Source of the DNA: Litsea cubeba
Taxonomy: Eukaryota; Streptophyta; Magnoliopsida; Laurales; Lauraceae
DNA length: 64,000 nucleotides
Direction: 5' to 3'
Assembly: GCA_012931725.1 (NCBI GenBank)
Contig: CM022944.1
Span: 61,848,600 to 61,912,599, forward strand
The notes below the pieces were generated by a model. The model worked only from the letters and a program-made list of their open reading frames with translations. It was not told the origin of the DNA and did no database searches. A program made the translations under genes and the position numbers. The number at the start of each line of letters is the position of its first letter. Position 1 is the first letter of the stretch. Below, piece by piece: positions 21,548-33,342 of this stretch.

Positions 21548-22444
21548 GACCCTCTTCTTCTTCTTCTCCCATTTCATTTCCTGCAATCTTGAAGAGGGCC
21601 TAGGGTTTCTCATGTCCCAGCACTTTCTCTCTCCTCTTGTTCACCATTTTCTTGAGGCCAAAGGAAAGGATTGATCTCCAAGAATCTTCCCCACCTTCCA
21701 AGCTTCTAAAAGATACTTTTTTTTTCAAAAGATTGGAACTAGACAACCCTCTCCTTCAAGTTCTTCTCTCTTGTTCAAGCTACAATAGGTTAGCCGTTGC
21801 TTTTCTTTTGTGAAATTGTGGTTTTTCAAACCATTTGTATTGTTTTTCTCAAACATGCAACAAGTTTCTTGAAGTTTTTCAAATGATTGAGTTTTCTAGG
21901 GTTTTTCTCTTGGCTATTGTTAGGGCTTGTGTAGATTGGAGGCTTGGGACTCTTAAGAGGATATTTTAGTGTATTTTGCCCTTCTCCTTGACCAAGGCAA
22001 GTTAATATTTCAGCTAACATGTGATTTGTTCAATGTGAATAGTTCTATGAAATTCTTCTTTATATGTTTCTTCTCCATTTCATATCAAGTTTTTATCTTG
22101 AAATGTTTTATGAAATGCTTTATGCTTATTTTCTTTGTAATGTAAATCTTCAAATGTCTATGTTCTTGGATTCATCTTCTTTGTATCAGCCCTTTTTATT
22201 CTAAAATTCTTGACATCTTGATGAATGGAGAAACTTTGTTGGCATTTGAATTTTTTTTTTTTTTGGATGGAATGGAATGAAATAGTGTATGGTTGTTTCA
22301 ATGGAGTTTTATGAGGATAGGAGAACCTAATATTTATAGAAATATATGGAATTGAAGGAGGGAAGGAAAGAAGAATCAAATAGAGAGGAAGAAGCCCACA
22401 AATCAGTGGAGAAATGCTCCCAGCGCGGGTTGGACAGTAGACCA

Positions 22445-22481
22445 GCTCGCTATAGCGGGCTTGGAGCCCGCTATAGCGAGC
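22445..22481. repeat. Perfect 15-bp inverted repeat in D LTR1
   Basis: GCTCGCTATAGCGGG, a 7-base loop CTTGGAG, then the exact complement CCCGCTATAGCGAGC. Each arm also holds the palindrome CGCTATAGCG. A homologous structure is at 30468-30504 and a changed one at 60831-60860. Confidence 0.95.
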
Positions 22482-24136
22482 CAGGCTTCTGGCGGGGCCT
22501 GTTTCAGCAGGCCTAATGGTCTGGTTTAGGGCCCTTTGAGGTCCATTTTGAGGGCTTTTTCTTGGCTATTTTTGGGGTCTATTCTAGATCTGTTTTAAAC
22601 TCTTTGCAGCCCATTCTTTCTTTTCATTCTAAAGCCCAGTTATCTCCTTTTGAACGGCTAAAAGTCCATGAAAGAATTCGATAAAAAGTGATGCTTGAAA
22701 TGTGGAAATTGAATGAAAGAAGGTGGATGTGAAATATTACCGGTATGTTTCTTAGTCTTAAAACATACTTATTTATCTCAAAGTATTTAGGATTTTCATT
22801 GGTGGCAAACTCATATTTGTAAATCAACTTTTGGATATTAAGTGTGCATTGAGACTTCCCCGGTAAGTCATTGATTCTTCATGCACTATTCCGTTTCCAA
22901 ATTATCGAAATGTATATGCTTCCGCATGTAAATTGATTTTTAAAATGAAGTGAGTGGTTCCCCACGATTTGAAAGTATCGATAAAACCACTCGATTGAGT
23001 GAGTGAAATGTCTATTCCCAAACTGTTAGAGTAGTTGCTTTATCAATAAAAGTGTTTTGAATGATTTCGAATGCATCGATTTTTGTTCTTCTTCCGGCAC
23101 CACTAAGCTTGGGACCCTTGTTGGATTGACCACCCAACTTGGAATCCTTAAATTGTACTTTGCCAACTGCAGTTTGGAGCTCCATATGAGCGAGTGTTTC
23201 CGGCCATGGCGACGGTGAGGTCTTTTCTTCCATTTTGCATGGTTTAGAATTGATCGAGTACTTTCATTACTTCGGTAAATGAAGTACGTATTGATTGAGT
23301 ACTTTTGCAGTATATTATGAGTGAGTGCTCCTTTTACCTCGGTAATAGGGGAATGTAGCATATGTGGTTGCCAAGTGTTTTATTCGAATGTCATCATTTT
23401 ATTTACATGCCATTGTTTCACTAAATTGTTATCATTTCTTCGAATCTTTATACTTTACGAATTGTTTAATGTTTCGTAAATTTTCTTCATATTATCTCTA
23501 CCTTTGATTGGGATTTCAAATGTGTTTATACTCTTTTTATAATGTTTTATAAATTTCATTACCTTGTTACCTGTTCTAATTGCTTGCCAGACCGTCGTGT
23601 CTGACCCCTTTTTTTGTTTGGTACCAAATCTTGACCCCTTAGCCATTGAGGCGCAGCTTGAGGAGGAGGCTTTAGTGCAAACCGAACGTGAGTGGCGACC
23701 CGAGGATGTTATTTAAACATCAAGTTGCATCTTGAGCTGCGAGTCACTTTTTGGGTCGAATGTTTTGATGGGTTTTGTTTATAGCCATTGTTGGCTTGTT
23801 TCTTTTGGGAATTGAAATGTAAACTCTAAACAACTTTTATTTGTATGAATTTGAATTAACTATGGGGCCCATATATGATATGTTTCTCATTTTGATACTA
23901 GTCTTAAATGTCAATTTTATTTATATGGTTGTAATTAATGTTTGCTACAATGCTTCTGCGAAGTTTATTCATCCCGATTATGACAAGTTCTGTGTGATGG
24001 ATCGAATTTAGAGGATCCTTACCGCGGAAACCTGTGGCAAACAAGCGAATACGGCCAGAATCTATTGGCTCGTCGTGGCATGACCCCGGATTAAGGTCTT
24101 GTTTAACGAGTCCTCGGTCCGGGGGCATGACAGGCT

Positions 24137-24148
24137 TGGTATCAAAGC
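24137..24148 (+). other. Primer-binding site of D2
   Basis: TGGTATCAAAGC, one base off the standard tRNA-iMet site TGGTATCAGAGC, which D3 keeps at 32167-32178. Confidence 0.85.
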
Positions 24149-24294
24149 GAGAAATATTGAATACAATTAAAAATGGATTAGAAACATAGGATCGTGGCAA
24201 GGATCCATTATAATTCTCGCTAGTTAGTATCGATTGGGTTTGGGCACGCTTTATTTAATTTATTTGTTATACTAACAAACTGTTTTGCAGCATC

Positions 24295-25550
24295 ATGGCT
24301 CCACGCAGACCTCCAGTGAATGCAAATGCATCAGCCAGTGATACTGATAGTGGGGTTGAGAATCAAATGGCAGGCAAATTTCAGCAGCTCATGCAGATGC
24401 TAGTTGAACAACAACAGAGAGCAAATGAGAATCAAGCAAGATTTCAAGAGCAGATGGCGAAAAAGGATGAGGAGTTGACACAAGTTCAGAGACAATTGCT
24501 AGAAGTCTTGGGTAGAAAACCAGAACCAATGCCTAATATGGGAGCCCAGTTTGTTATCTAGAACAGAGACAGGGAACCTAATGCCTTGTTTGAAAAGTTT
24601 AGAAAGGGAGGCCCTAAGGAGTTTACAGGACAAGAAGATCCTTTAGCAGCTGATGACTGGTTAGCCCACACGGAGAACATCTTTCATATTTTTACATGAA
24701 CAGGCAGGCAGCAAGTTCATCTAGCAGCTTCAATGCTCACTGGATTGGCAGATATTTGGTGGAAGACCATAAAGGAGGGTTATCAAGATATTGAGAACGA
24801 GATTGCTTGGACCACCTTCAAACAACAGTTCAGTGAAAAATATGTTTCTGCACACATCAAGAAGCAGAAAGCAGCAGAGTTTCAGTTGCTCGAGCAAGAG
24901 GACATGACAGTCTTGGAGTATCTTACAAAGTTTGAGAAGTTGTCACGTTATGCACTAGAGCTTGTTGATATGGAAGAAAAGAAGATCACCAAGTTTATGG
25001 ATGGACTCAATCCCATCATCTTAAGGGATGCCTTAGGTGTTGTGCCACCAGCTACTTTTCGGGAGGCTATTAAAAGAGCTTACAGATTTAAAGATATTAA
25101 CAATCAAATCATCGAGGATGCGCAAAGGAAAAGGCAGCAGTACCAATGGCAGAAACCCAATCAAGGCAAGAGACAGAGACAGAATCAGAAACCTCAGACA
25201 CCGGCTACTTGTATTCATTGTGGCAAGAACCACCCGTCACAAGAATGTTACAGAATTACATGAGCTTGTTACAAGTGTGTTGGGTTTGACCACGTAGTGA
25301 AGGACTGTCTGAACATCAGAAACCAAGACAATAGACCTCCATAGCGGCCTAGGCAAGCACCATAGCATAATCAACAGGCAGTACAGAATCAGCAATGGCA
25401 GCCTCAGCAACAGAACCAGCAACAACCTCGTCAACAACAACAGAACCAGAATGCCCGCCCACCTCAACAGCAAAGTAGAAATGTACAACAAGGAAGGCAG
25501 AATCAGAACAGAAACAAACCGTGTCAGCAAGGCCGCTCAATCACCTCAAC
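24295..25550 (+). pseudogene. gag: D2 gag
   Basis: Starts at MAPRRPPVNANASASD and includes a coiled-coil-like Gln/Glu-rich N-terminus. The capsid domain (about 24590-25070) shows GLADIWWKTIKEGY and FEKLSRYALELVDMEEKK. The first knuckle is CIHCGKNHPSQEC. Stops: TAG at 24559-24561, TGA at 24697-24699 (TGC in D3) and TGA at 25261-25263. The capsid would assemble with element RNA in the cytoplasm. A frameshift separates it from protease, at the same place as in D1. Confidence 0.88.
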
Positions 25551-26195
25551 CAAGTGGACGCTAAGGCAGCAGGAGATGTTGTGGAAGGTAAACTCTTAAT
25601 TTGTGAAGTTGAGGCTAAAGTGATGTTTGATCCGGGGTCTACCCACTCTTTCATATCTCCTGTGTTTGCTAGAATGATTAGTGTGCCTGCTGGTGAGTTA
25701 GAGTTTGTCTTGACTGTTACAACTCCAGTAGGAAAACAAGTTGTGTGTAGTACATATTACCCTAGATGCTCAGTGAAGATAGGAGATGTCACATTTCCTG
25801 CAGACCTCATCATCTTAGATATGCATGATTTTGATGTCATTTTAGGCATGGATTGGCTGGCGGGACATCATGCCTCCATGGACTGCTTTAGCAAGACTAC
25901 TACATTTAGATTGGATGGGATATCCACCGGAGTGAAATTTCAGGGAGAGAAAAGGATTTCTCCTGCTAGATTTATTTCAGCTCTTTCTGTAGCTAAGTTG
26001 TTGAGAACAGGATGTGAAGGCGTCATTGCATTTGTTTCCAAGGATGAACAATCCCAAGGGGTGGAGAACATCCCGGTAGTGTGCGAGTTTCCAGATGTTT
26101 TCCCAGAGGAAATACCAGGTTTACCACCAGTCAGAGAAATCGAGTTCACAATAGAATTGATACCGGGGACTGGACCGATTTCTATTGCTCCATAA
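25551..26195 (+). pseudogene. D2 aspartic protease
   Basis: Almost identical to the D1 protease, with the active site FDPGSTHSFISP and the same terminal TAA (26193-26195). Only a few silent or single-base differences from D1 are visible. Confidence 0.9.
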
Positions 26196-28465
26196 AGAAT
26201 GGCTCCTGCAGAGTTGGGTGAGCTAAAGTTACAATTGCAAGAGTTGCTAGAAAAAGGCTTTATTAGGCCAAGTGTTTAACCTTGGGGAGCCCCAGTGTTA
26301 TTTGTCAAGAAGAAGGATGGAAGCTTGAGGATGTGTATAGACTACAGAAAATTGAACCAAGTGACCATCAAGAATAAGTATCCTTTGCCAAGGATAGACG
26401 AGTTATTTGATCAGTTACAAGGAGCAGAAGTTTTCTCAAAGATAGATTTGAGGTCTGGATATCACCAATTGAGGGTCAGAAAATCATACATACTGAAGAC
26501 AGCTTTTCGGACTAGATACAGGCACTATGAGTTTTTCGTGATGCCCTTTGGACTAACGAATGCACCGGCGGTATTTATGGCTCTTATGAACAAGATCTTC
26601 ACTCTATATTTACACGAATTCACCATCGTCTTCATTGATGATATTCTAGTGTATTCCAAGTCAAGAGAAGAACAAGAGCAACACTTGAGGACTTCATTGT
26701 AATTATTAAGAGAAAATCAGTTATATGCAAAGCTTGGGAAATGCGAGTTTTGGCTAGAGCAAGTTACCTTCCTAGGTCACATCATCTCCAAAGAAGGATT
26801 GGCAGTCGACCCATCGAAGATGGAACCAATTGTTAAGTGGGAAGGCCAAAGAATGTAACGAAGATCAGAAGTTTTCTGGGTTTGGCAGGCTACTACAGAA
26901 GATTTGTGCAAGGGTTATCATCGATTGCAGCACCTTTGACAAAGCTAACCCGGAAGAATGTACCTTTTGTATGGTCAGAGAAGTGTGAGGCCAGTTTTGA
27001 GGAATTGAAGAAGAGGCTTACTTCAGCACCAGTTCTCACCTTACCTTCGGGCAGTGGTGGTTTCATAGTTTATACCGACGCCTCAGGTGTAGGACTTGGT
27101 TGTGTATTGATGCAAAATGGAAATGTCATACAATATGGATCAAGACAACTGAAGGAACACGAGAAGAAATATGCAACGCATGACTTGGAGTTGGCAGCTA
27201 TTGTGTTTGCGTTGAAGATGTGGAGACACTATTTGTACGGAGAAAATTTTGAAGTGCATTCAGATCACCGTAGTCTCCAATACTTGTTTTCCCATAAAGA
27301 ATTAAATATGAGACAGAGGAGATGGATGGAATACATTAAAGACTACGACTTTCCGATCATCGACCATCCGGGGAAAGTAAACGTTGTAGCAGATGCACTA
27401 AGCAGAAAGTCAGTCAATATGTCCAGTTTGCAAGGATTTTATAACTTTCAGCAATTTGAAGATTTGGGAGTGGATTTCCAACCTTTGAGGAAAGGGGTTA
27501 TGTTGGCAAATATGACAGTGTCTGAGCCTGTCTTCATTAAGAAAATCAAGGACAATCAGATGCAAGATCCGGACTTAGCCAAGTTTGTGGAGCACATCTC
27601 AGAACGCCCAGACTTCCAAATTGTGGATGGAGTTTTGTACTTGCATGGCAGACTATGTGTTCCAAAGATAGATGACTTGAGAAATGAGATCATTGTTGAA
27701 GCTCACAACACAAGGTACTCTATGCACCCGGGGAGTACGAAGATGTACCACAACCTAAAGAGTAGATTTTGGTGGAATAACATGAAGAAAGAAATAGCAG
27801 CATTCATATCGAGATGCATGACTTGTCAGTTGGTGAAGGCAGAACATCAGAAGCGATCAGGTCTTTTGCAGCCATTGGAAATCCTGGAGTGGAAATGGGA
27901 ACACCTAACTATGGACTTTATCTCGGGATTGCCCACTACAAGCAGAGGGAATAATGCAATTTGGGTCATAGTGGACCGTTTAATAAAGTCTGCACATTTT
28001 ATTCCTTTAAAGACCGAAAAGAAGATGCACATTCTATCCCTAGCTGAAGCCTTTGTGAGAAAAATTGTCAGCCGACACGGTCAGCCGGTCTCCATTGCCT
28101 CAGACCGAGACAGCAGATTTGTTTCGAGGCTTTGGAAACCCTTACATGAATCTATGGGAAAAAAACTCCAATTCAGCACAACATATCACCCGCAGACTGA
28201 TGACCAGTCGGAGAGAACTATACAGACCCTTAAGGACATGCTTAGAGCCTGTGTACTCGACTTCAAGAATCAATGGGATGAGAATTTGCCTCTCTGCGAA
28301 TTTGCCTACAACAACAGCCACCATTCAAGTAGAGGAATGGCTCCTTTTGAAGCGTTGTATGCAGAGAGTGTAGAACCCCAGTATGTTGGGAAGAAGTCGC
28401 AGAATGCAGTTTTCATGGACCTTCGTTGGTTGGAGAAACAAGTGATAAAGTTAAGCTTATTTTAA
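26196..28465 (+). pseudogene. D2 reverse transcriptase, RNase H and integrase
   Basis: Same motif order as D1, with catalytic FIDD at 26631-26642. It shares the stops at 26277-26279 and 26700-26702 with D1. It lacks the D1-only stop, having GAA in LQELLEKGF. One A is lost in GTGGGAAGGCC near 26843, a frameshift unique to D2, after which the frame stays open from 26837 through RNase H and all of the integrase core to 28465. The integrase A-run near 28160 has the in-frame length, unlike D1. Confidence 0.9.
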
Positions 28466-28997
28466 TAATGAACGACTGAAAATTACAAGAAGCCGGCAGG
28501 AAAGTTATGCCGTTGTTCGAAGGAAGGATCTACAGTTTCAAGTTGGAGACAAGGTATTTTTGAAGGTATCTCCGGTCAGAGGAACACTAAGATTTGGACA
28601 GAAGGGTAAATTATCAAAGAGATTCATTGGACCGCATGAGATCCTGAGTCGTGTCGGAGAAGTAGCATATAGATTAGCTTTGCCTCCAGAACTTTCGAGT
28701 GTACATAATGTGTTTCACGTGTCAGTGCTAAGGAAATATGTCTCGGACCCTTCACACGTGCTACATCACGAACCGTTGGAAGTTCGAGAAGATGCCCTCT
28801 ACATCGAGAAACCGGCAGAGATTATTGACACTAAAGAGCAATAGTTGAGAAACAGAACAATTCAGTGGTTAAAGATTCATTGGGAGAATCATGGACCGGA
28901 AGAGGCCACTTGGGAACTTCGTGATCAGGTCCAGAAGAAATACCCTCAATTCTTTCCAGAGGTTAGTGATCATTTGGAGGACCAAATGTGGTTTTAA
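28466..28997 (+). pseudogene. D2 integrase C-terminus and chromodomain
   Basis: Counterpart of 20491-21026, with the same stops before and inside the chromodomain (TAG at 28842-28844). The motif WLKIHWENHGPEEATWEL shows one Arg-to-His change from D1. It ends at the TAA at 28995-28997 before the polypurine tract. Confidence 0.88.
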
Positions 28998-29008
28998 GGG
29001 GTGGAGGA

Positions 29009-32000
29009 TGTCAGACCCCAACCCAGGTTCGGTATTTTCAATTATTATTTTAATCATGATTAGTGTTTAAGTGGGTTTAGAGGATGATTAGCTTAATTTT
29101 AAGCTAGAATAGACTTTTGTATAGCTTTGGGGATTTTCGAGAACCGATAGATTTAGTTTGACGCGGGACGGGGCGCCCGTGTGTTGCGTGTGAGATTGGG
29201 GAAATTTATTCTTATTTTGGAAAAATTCCAATTTTCACTTCTTTCGACTCATTTTATTGTTTTATATAACTTTCATGTTTTATCAAATTTCATTTGAGGC
29301 TCAGAAATCACGTTTTTCGATGAAAAGGGCAAAACTGGCCTTTCACACAAAATCTGTACCCAAATTTCGAAAATTTCATAAATTAGCAAAAATATACGTT
29401 TTGGATAGTAGATTTGTCGTTGAACGATTTTTTCTCCTTCGTCATCGCCATTTGGGGCCCGTAAATGTCATTTTCAGCCTTAAGAAGTTTGAGGCCCACT
29501 TATCACTTAGTATAAAAGGACCCTCTTCTTCTTCTTCTCCCATTTCATTTCCTGCAATCTTGAAGAGGGCCTAGGGTTTCTCATGTCCCAGCACTTTCTC
29601 TCTCCTCTTGTTCACCATTTTCTTGAGGCCAAAGGAAAGGATTGATCTCCAAGAACTCTTCCCCACCTTCCAAGCTTCTAAAAGATACTTTTTTTTTCAA
29701 AAGATTGGAACTAGACAACCCTCTCCTTCAAGTTCTTCTCTCTTGTTCAAGCTACAATAGGTTAGCCATTGCTTTTCTTTTGTGAAATCTTGGTTTTTCA
29801 AACCATTTGTATTGTTTTTCTCAAACATGCAACAAGTTTCTTGAAGTTTGTCAAATGATTGAGCTTTCTAGGGTTTTTCTCTTGGCTATTGTTAGGGCTT
29901 GTGCAGATTGGAGGCTTGGGACTCTTGAGAGGATATTTTAGTGTATTTTGCCCTTCGCCTTGACCAAGGAAAGTTAATATTTCAGCTAACATGTGATTTG
30001 TTCAATGTGAATAGTTCTATGAAATTCTTCTTTATATGTTTCTTCTCCATTTCATATCAAGTTTTTATCTTGAAATGTTTTATGAAATGCTTTATGCTTA
30101 TTTTCTTTGTAATGTAAATCTTCAAATGTCTATGTTCTTGGATTCAACTTCTTTGTATCAGCCCTTTTTATTCTAAAATTCTTGACTTCTTGATGAATGG
30201 AGAAACTTTGTTGGCATTTGATTTTTTTTTTTTTTGGATGGAATGGAATGAAATAGTGTATGGTTGTTTCAATGGAGTTTTATGAGGATAGGAGAACCTA
30301 ATATTTATAGAAATATATGGAATTGAAGGAGGGAAGGAAAGAAGAACCAAATAGAGAGGAAGAAGCCCACAAATCAGTGGAGAAATGCTCCCAGCGCGGG
30401 CTGGACAGCAGACTAGCTTGCTATATCGAGCCAATCTACTACATGGCACTCGCCAGGCAGAAGCCCAGCTCGCTATAGCGAGCTTGGAGCCCGCTATAGC
30501 GAGCCAGGCTGTTGGCAGGGCCTGTTTTAGTAGGCCTAATGGTCTGGTTTAGGGCCCTTTGAGGTCCATTTTGAGGGTTTTTCTTGGCTGTTTTAGGGTC
30601 AATTCTAGACCTGTTTTAAACTCTTTGCAGCCCCTTCTTTCTCTTCATTCTAAAGCCCATTTATCTCCTATTGAATGGCTAAAAGTCCATGAAAGAATTG
30701 GATAAAAAGTGATGTTTGAAATGTGGAAATTGAATGAAAGAATGTGGATGTTTCTTAGTCTTAAAAAGGGATGTTTCTTAGTCTTAAAACATACTTATAT
30801 ATCTCAAAGTATTTAGGATTTTCATTGGTGCCAAACTCATATTTGTAAATCAACTTTTGGATATTAAGTGTGCATTGAGACTTCCCCGGTAAGTCATTGA
30901 TTCTTCATGCACTATTCCGTTTCCAAATTATCGAAATGTATATGCTTCCGCATGTAAATTGATTTTTAAAATGAAGTGAATGGTTTGCCACGATTTGAAT
31001 GTATCGATAAAACCACTCGATTATGTGAGTGAAATGTCTGTTTGCAAACTGTTAGAGTAGTTGCTTTATCAATAAAAGTGTTTTGAATGATTTCGAATGC
31101 ATCGATTTATGTTCTTCTTTCGGCACCACTAAGCTTGGGACCCTTGTTGGATTGATCACCCAACTTGGAATCCATAAATTGTACTTTGCCAACTGCAGTT
31201 TGGAGCTCCATATGAGCGAGTGTTTCCGGCCATGGCGACGGTGAGGTCTTTTCTTCCATTTTGCATGGTTTAGAATTGATCGAGCACTTTCATTACTTCG
31301 GTTAATGAAGTACGTATTGATTGAGTACTTTTGCAGTACGTTATGAGTGAGTGCTCCTTTTACCTAGGTAATAGGGGAATGTAGCATATGTGGTTGCCAA
31401 GTGTTTTATTCGAATGTCATCATTTTATTTACATGCCATTGTTTCACTAAATTGCTATCGTTTCTTCGAATCTTTATACTTTACAAATTGTTTAATGTTT
31501 AGTAAATGTTCTTCATATTATCTCTACCTTTGATTGGGATTTCAAATGTGTTTATACTCTTTTTATAATGTTTTATAAATTTAGTTACCTTGTTACCTGT
31601 TCTATTTGCTTGCCAGACAGTCATGTCTGACCCCCTTTTTTTTTATTTCGTACTAGATCTTGACCCCTCAGCCATTGAGGCGTAGCTTGAGGAGGAGGCT
31701 TTAGTGCAGACCGAACGTGAGTGGCGACCCGAGAATGTTATTTAAACATCAAGTCGTATCTTGAGCTATGAATCACTTTTGGGGTCGAATGTTTTGATGG
31801 GTTTTGTTTATAGCCGTTGTTGGCTTGTTTTCTTTTGGCAATTGAAATGTAAACTCTAAACAACTTTTATTTGTATGAATTTGAATTAACTATGGGGCCC
31901 ATATATGATATGTTTCTCATTTTGATACTAGTCTTAAATGTCCATTTTATTTATATGGTTGTAAGTATTGTTTGCTACAACGCTTCTGCGAAGTTTATTC

Positions 32001-32162
32001 ATCCCGAATATGACAAGTTTTGTGTGATGGATCGAATTTCGAGGATCCTTACCGCGGAAACCTGTGGGAAACAAGCGTGTACGGGCGGAATTTTCTGGCT
32101 CGTCGTGCCACGACCCCGGATTAAGGTCTTGTTTAACAAGTCCTCAGTCCGGGGGCATGACA
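29009..32162 (+). repeat. D LTR2 (between D2 and D3)
   Basis: 3154 bp, TGTCAGACCCCAACCC to GGGGGCATGACA, with TATA box at 29511-29518 and inverted repeat at 30468-30504. A ~22-bp local duplication (GTTTCTTAGTCTTAAAA) near 30747-30790 and an extra block near 30412-30467 set it apart from LTR1. Confidence 0.92.
30468..30504. repeat. Inverted repeat in D LTR2
   Basis: GCTCGCTATAGCGAG, loop CTTGGAG, CCCGCTATAGCGAGC: the same stem as in LTR1 with one changed pair position (GGG to GAG). Confidence 0.9.
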
Positions 32163-32166
32163 GGGT

Positions 32167-32178
32167 TGGTATCAGAGC
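32167..32178 (+). other. Primer-binding site of D3
   Basis: TGGTATCAGAGC, exact match to the tRNA-iMet primer site, four bases after the LTR2 end. Confidence 0.9.
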
Positions 32179-32324
32179 GAGAAATATTGAATACAATTAA
32201 AAATGGATCAGAAACATAGGATCGTGGCAAGGATCCGCTATAATTCTCGCTAGTTAGTATCGATTGAGTTTGGGCACGCTTTATTTAATTTATTTGTTAT
32301 ACTAACTAATTATTTTGTAGCATC

Positions 32325-33342
32325 ATGGCTCCATGCAGACCTCCAGTGAATGCTAATGCATCAGGCAGTAATACTGATAGTGGCAGGCCAATTTCAGCAG
32401 CTCATGCAGATGCTAGTTGAACACCAATAGAGAGAAAATGAGAATCAATCAAGATTTCAGGAGCAGATGGAGAAAAAGGATGAGGAGTTGACACAGGTTC
32501 AGAGACAATTGCTAGAAGTCTTGGGTAGAAGACCATAACCAATGCCTAATGTGGGAGCTCAGTTCGTTATATAGAACAGAGACAGGGATCCTAATGCCTT
32601 GTTTGAAAAGTTTAGAAAGGGAGGCCCTAAGGAGTTTACAGGACAAGAAGATCCTTTTGCAGCTGATGACTGGTTAGCCCACACGGAGAACATCTTTGAT
32701 ATTTTTACATGCACAGGCAGGCAGCAAGTTCATCTAGCAGCTTCAATGTTCATTGGATTGGCAGATATTTGGTGGAAGACCATAAAGGAGGGTTATCAAA
32801 ATATTGAGAACGAGATTCTTGGACCACCTTCAAACAACAGTTCAGTGAAAAATATGTTGCTGCACACATCAAGAAGCAGAGTTTCAGTTGCTCAAGCAAG
32901 AGGACATGACAGTCTTGGAGTATCTTACAAAGTTTGAGAAGTTGTCACGTTATGCACCAGAGCTTGTTGATATGGAAGAAAAGAAGATCACCAAGTTTAT
33001 GGATGGACTCAATCCCATCATCTTGAGGGATGCCTTAGGTGATGTGCCACCAGCTACTTTTCAGGAGGCTATTAAAAGAGCTTGCAAATTTGAAGATATT
33101 AACAATCAAATCATCAAGGATGCGCAAAGGAAAAGGCAGCAGTACCAAGGGCAGAAATCTAATCAAGGCAAGAGACAGAGACAGAATCAGAAACCTCAGA
33201 CACCGGCTGATTGTATTCATTGTGGCAAGAACCACCCATCACAAGAATGTTACAGAATTACAGGAGCTTGTTACAAGTGTGGTGGGTTTGACCACCTAGT
33301 CAAGGACTATCTGAACATCAGAAACCAAGACAATAGACCTCC
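32325..33342 (+). pseudogene. gag: D3 gag, truncated
   Basis: Starts at MAPCRPPVNANASGS. It has lost ~16 bases near 32384 relative to D2, shifting the frame, and has further stops near 32430 and 32537. The capsid part resumes at 32599 and again in another frame from 32888. Both zinc knuckles are intact here: CIHCGKNHPSQEC and CYKCGGFDHLVKD. It stops at DNRPP, where Ogre leader sequence begins at 33343. It is more divergent from D2 than D1 is over the shared ~265 bp. Confidence 0.88.

Larger units (their letters stand above)
21038..24132 (+). repeat. D LTR1 (between D1 and D2)
   Basis: 3095 bp from TGTCAGACCCCAACC to GGGGGCATGACA. It is preceded by a polypurine tract and followed by a primer site, so it serves as 3' LTR of D1 and 5' LTR of D2. 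It contains a TATA box at 21540, an inverted repeat at 22445 and a conserved block GACCGTCGTGTCTGACCCC near 23591. It differs from LTR2 by scattered changes and by indels, including a ~55-bp block near 30412-30467 present only in LTR2. Confidence 0.92.
17103..33342 (+). mobile_element. D array: head-to-tail Tekay-like chromovirus units (D1, LTR, D2, LTR, D3 fragment)
   Basis: The order is gag end to pol (D1), LTR1, full internal region (D2), LTR2, partial gag (D3). The two LTR starts are 7971 bp apart and the internal regions match at an offset of about 7973. The array starts at a gag codon (…RAYRFKDINN) and ends in the same gene about 265 bp beyond that point two units later, so it is two permuted units plus a small overlap. 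D1 and D2 share the same stops and the same gag-to-protease frameshift. Chromovirus identity rests on the C-terminal chromodomain, tRNA-iMet primer sites and pol motifs. No target duplication is visible at the ends. Confidence 0.9.

Noticed and set aside
24137..24148. tRNA gene fragments suggested by TGGTATCAGAGC-type sequences
   Set aside because: They sit directly after LTR ends and are primer-binding sites; no cloverleaf surrounds them.
17103..33342. D1 and D2 as two independent complete insertions side by side
   Set aside because: Only one LTR lies between the bodies, neither body has its own outer LTR pair, and the two share lesions.
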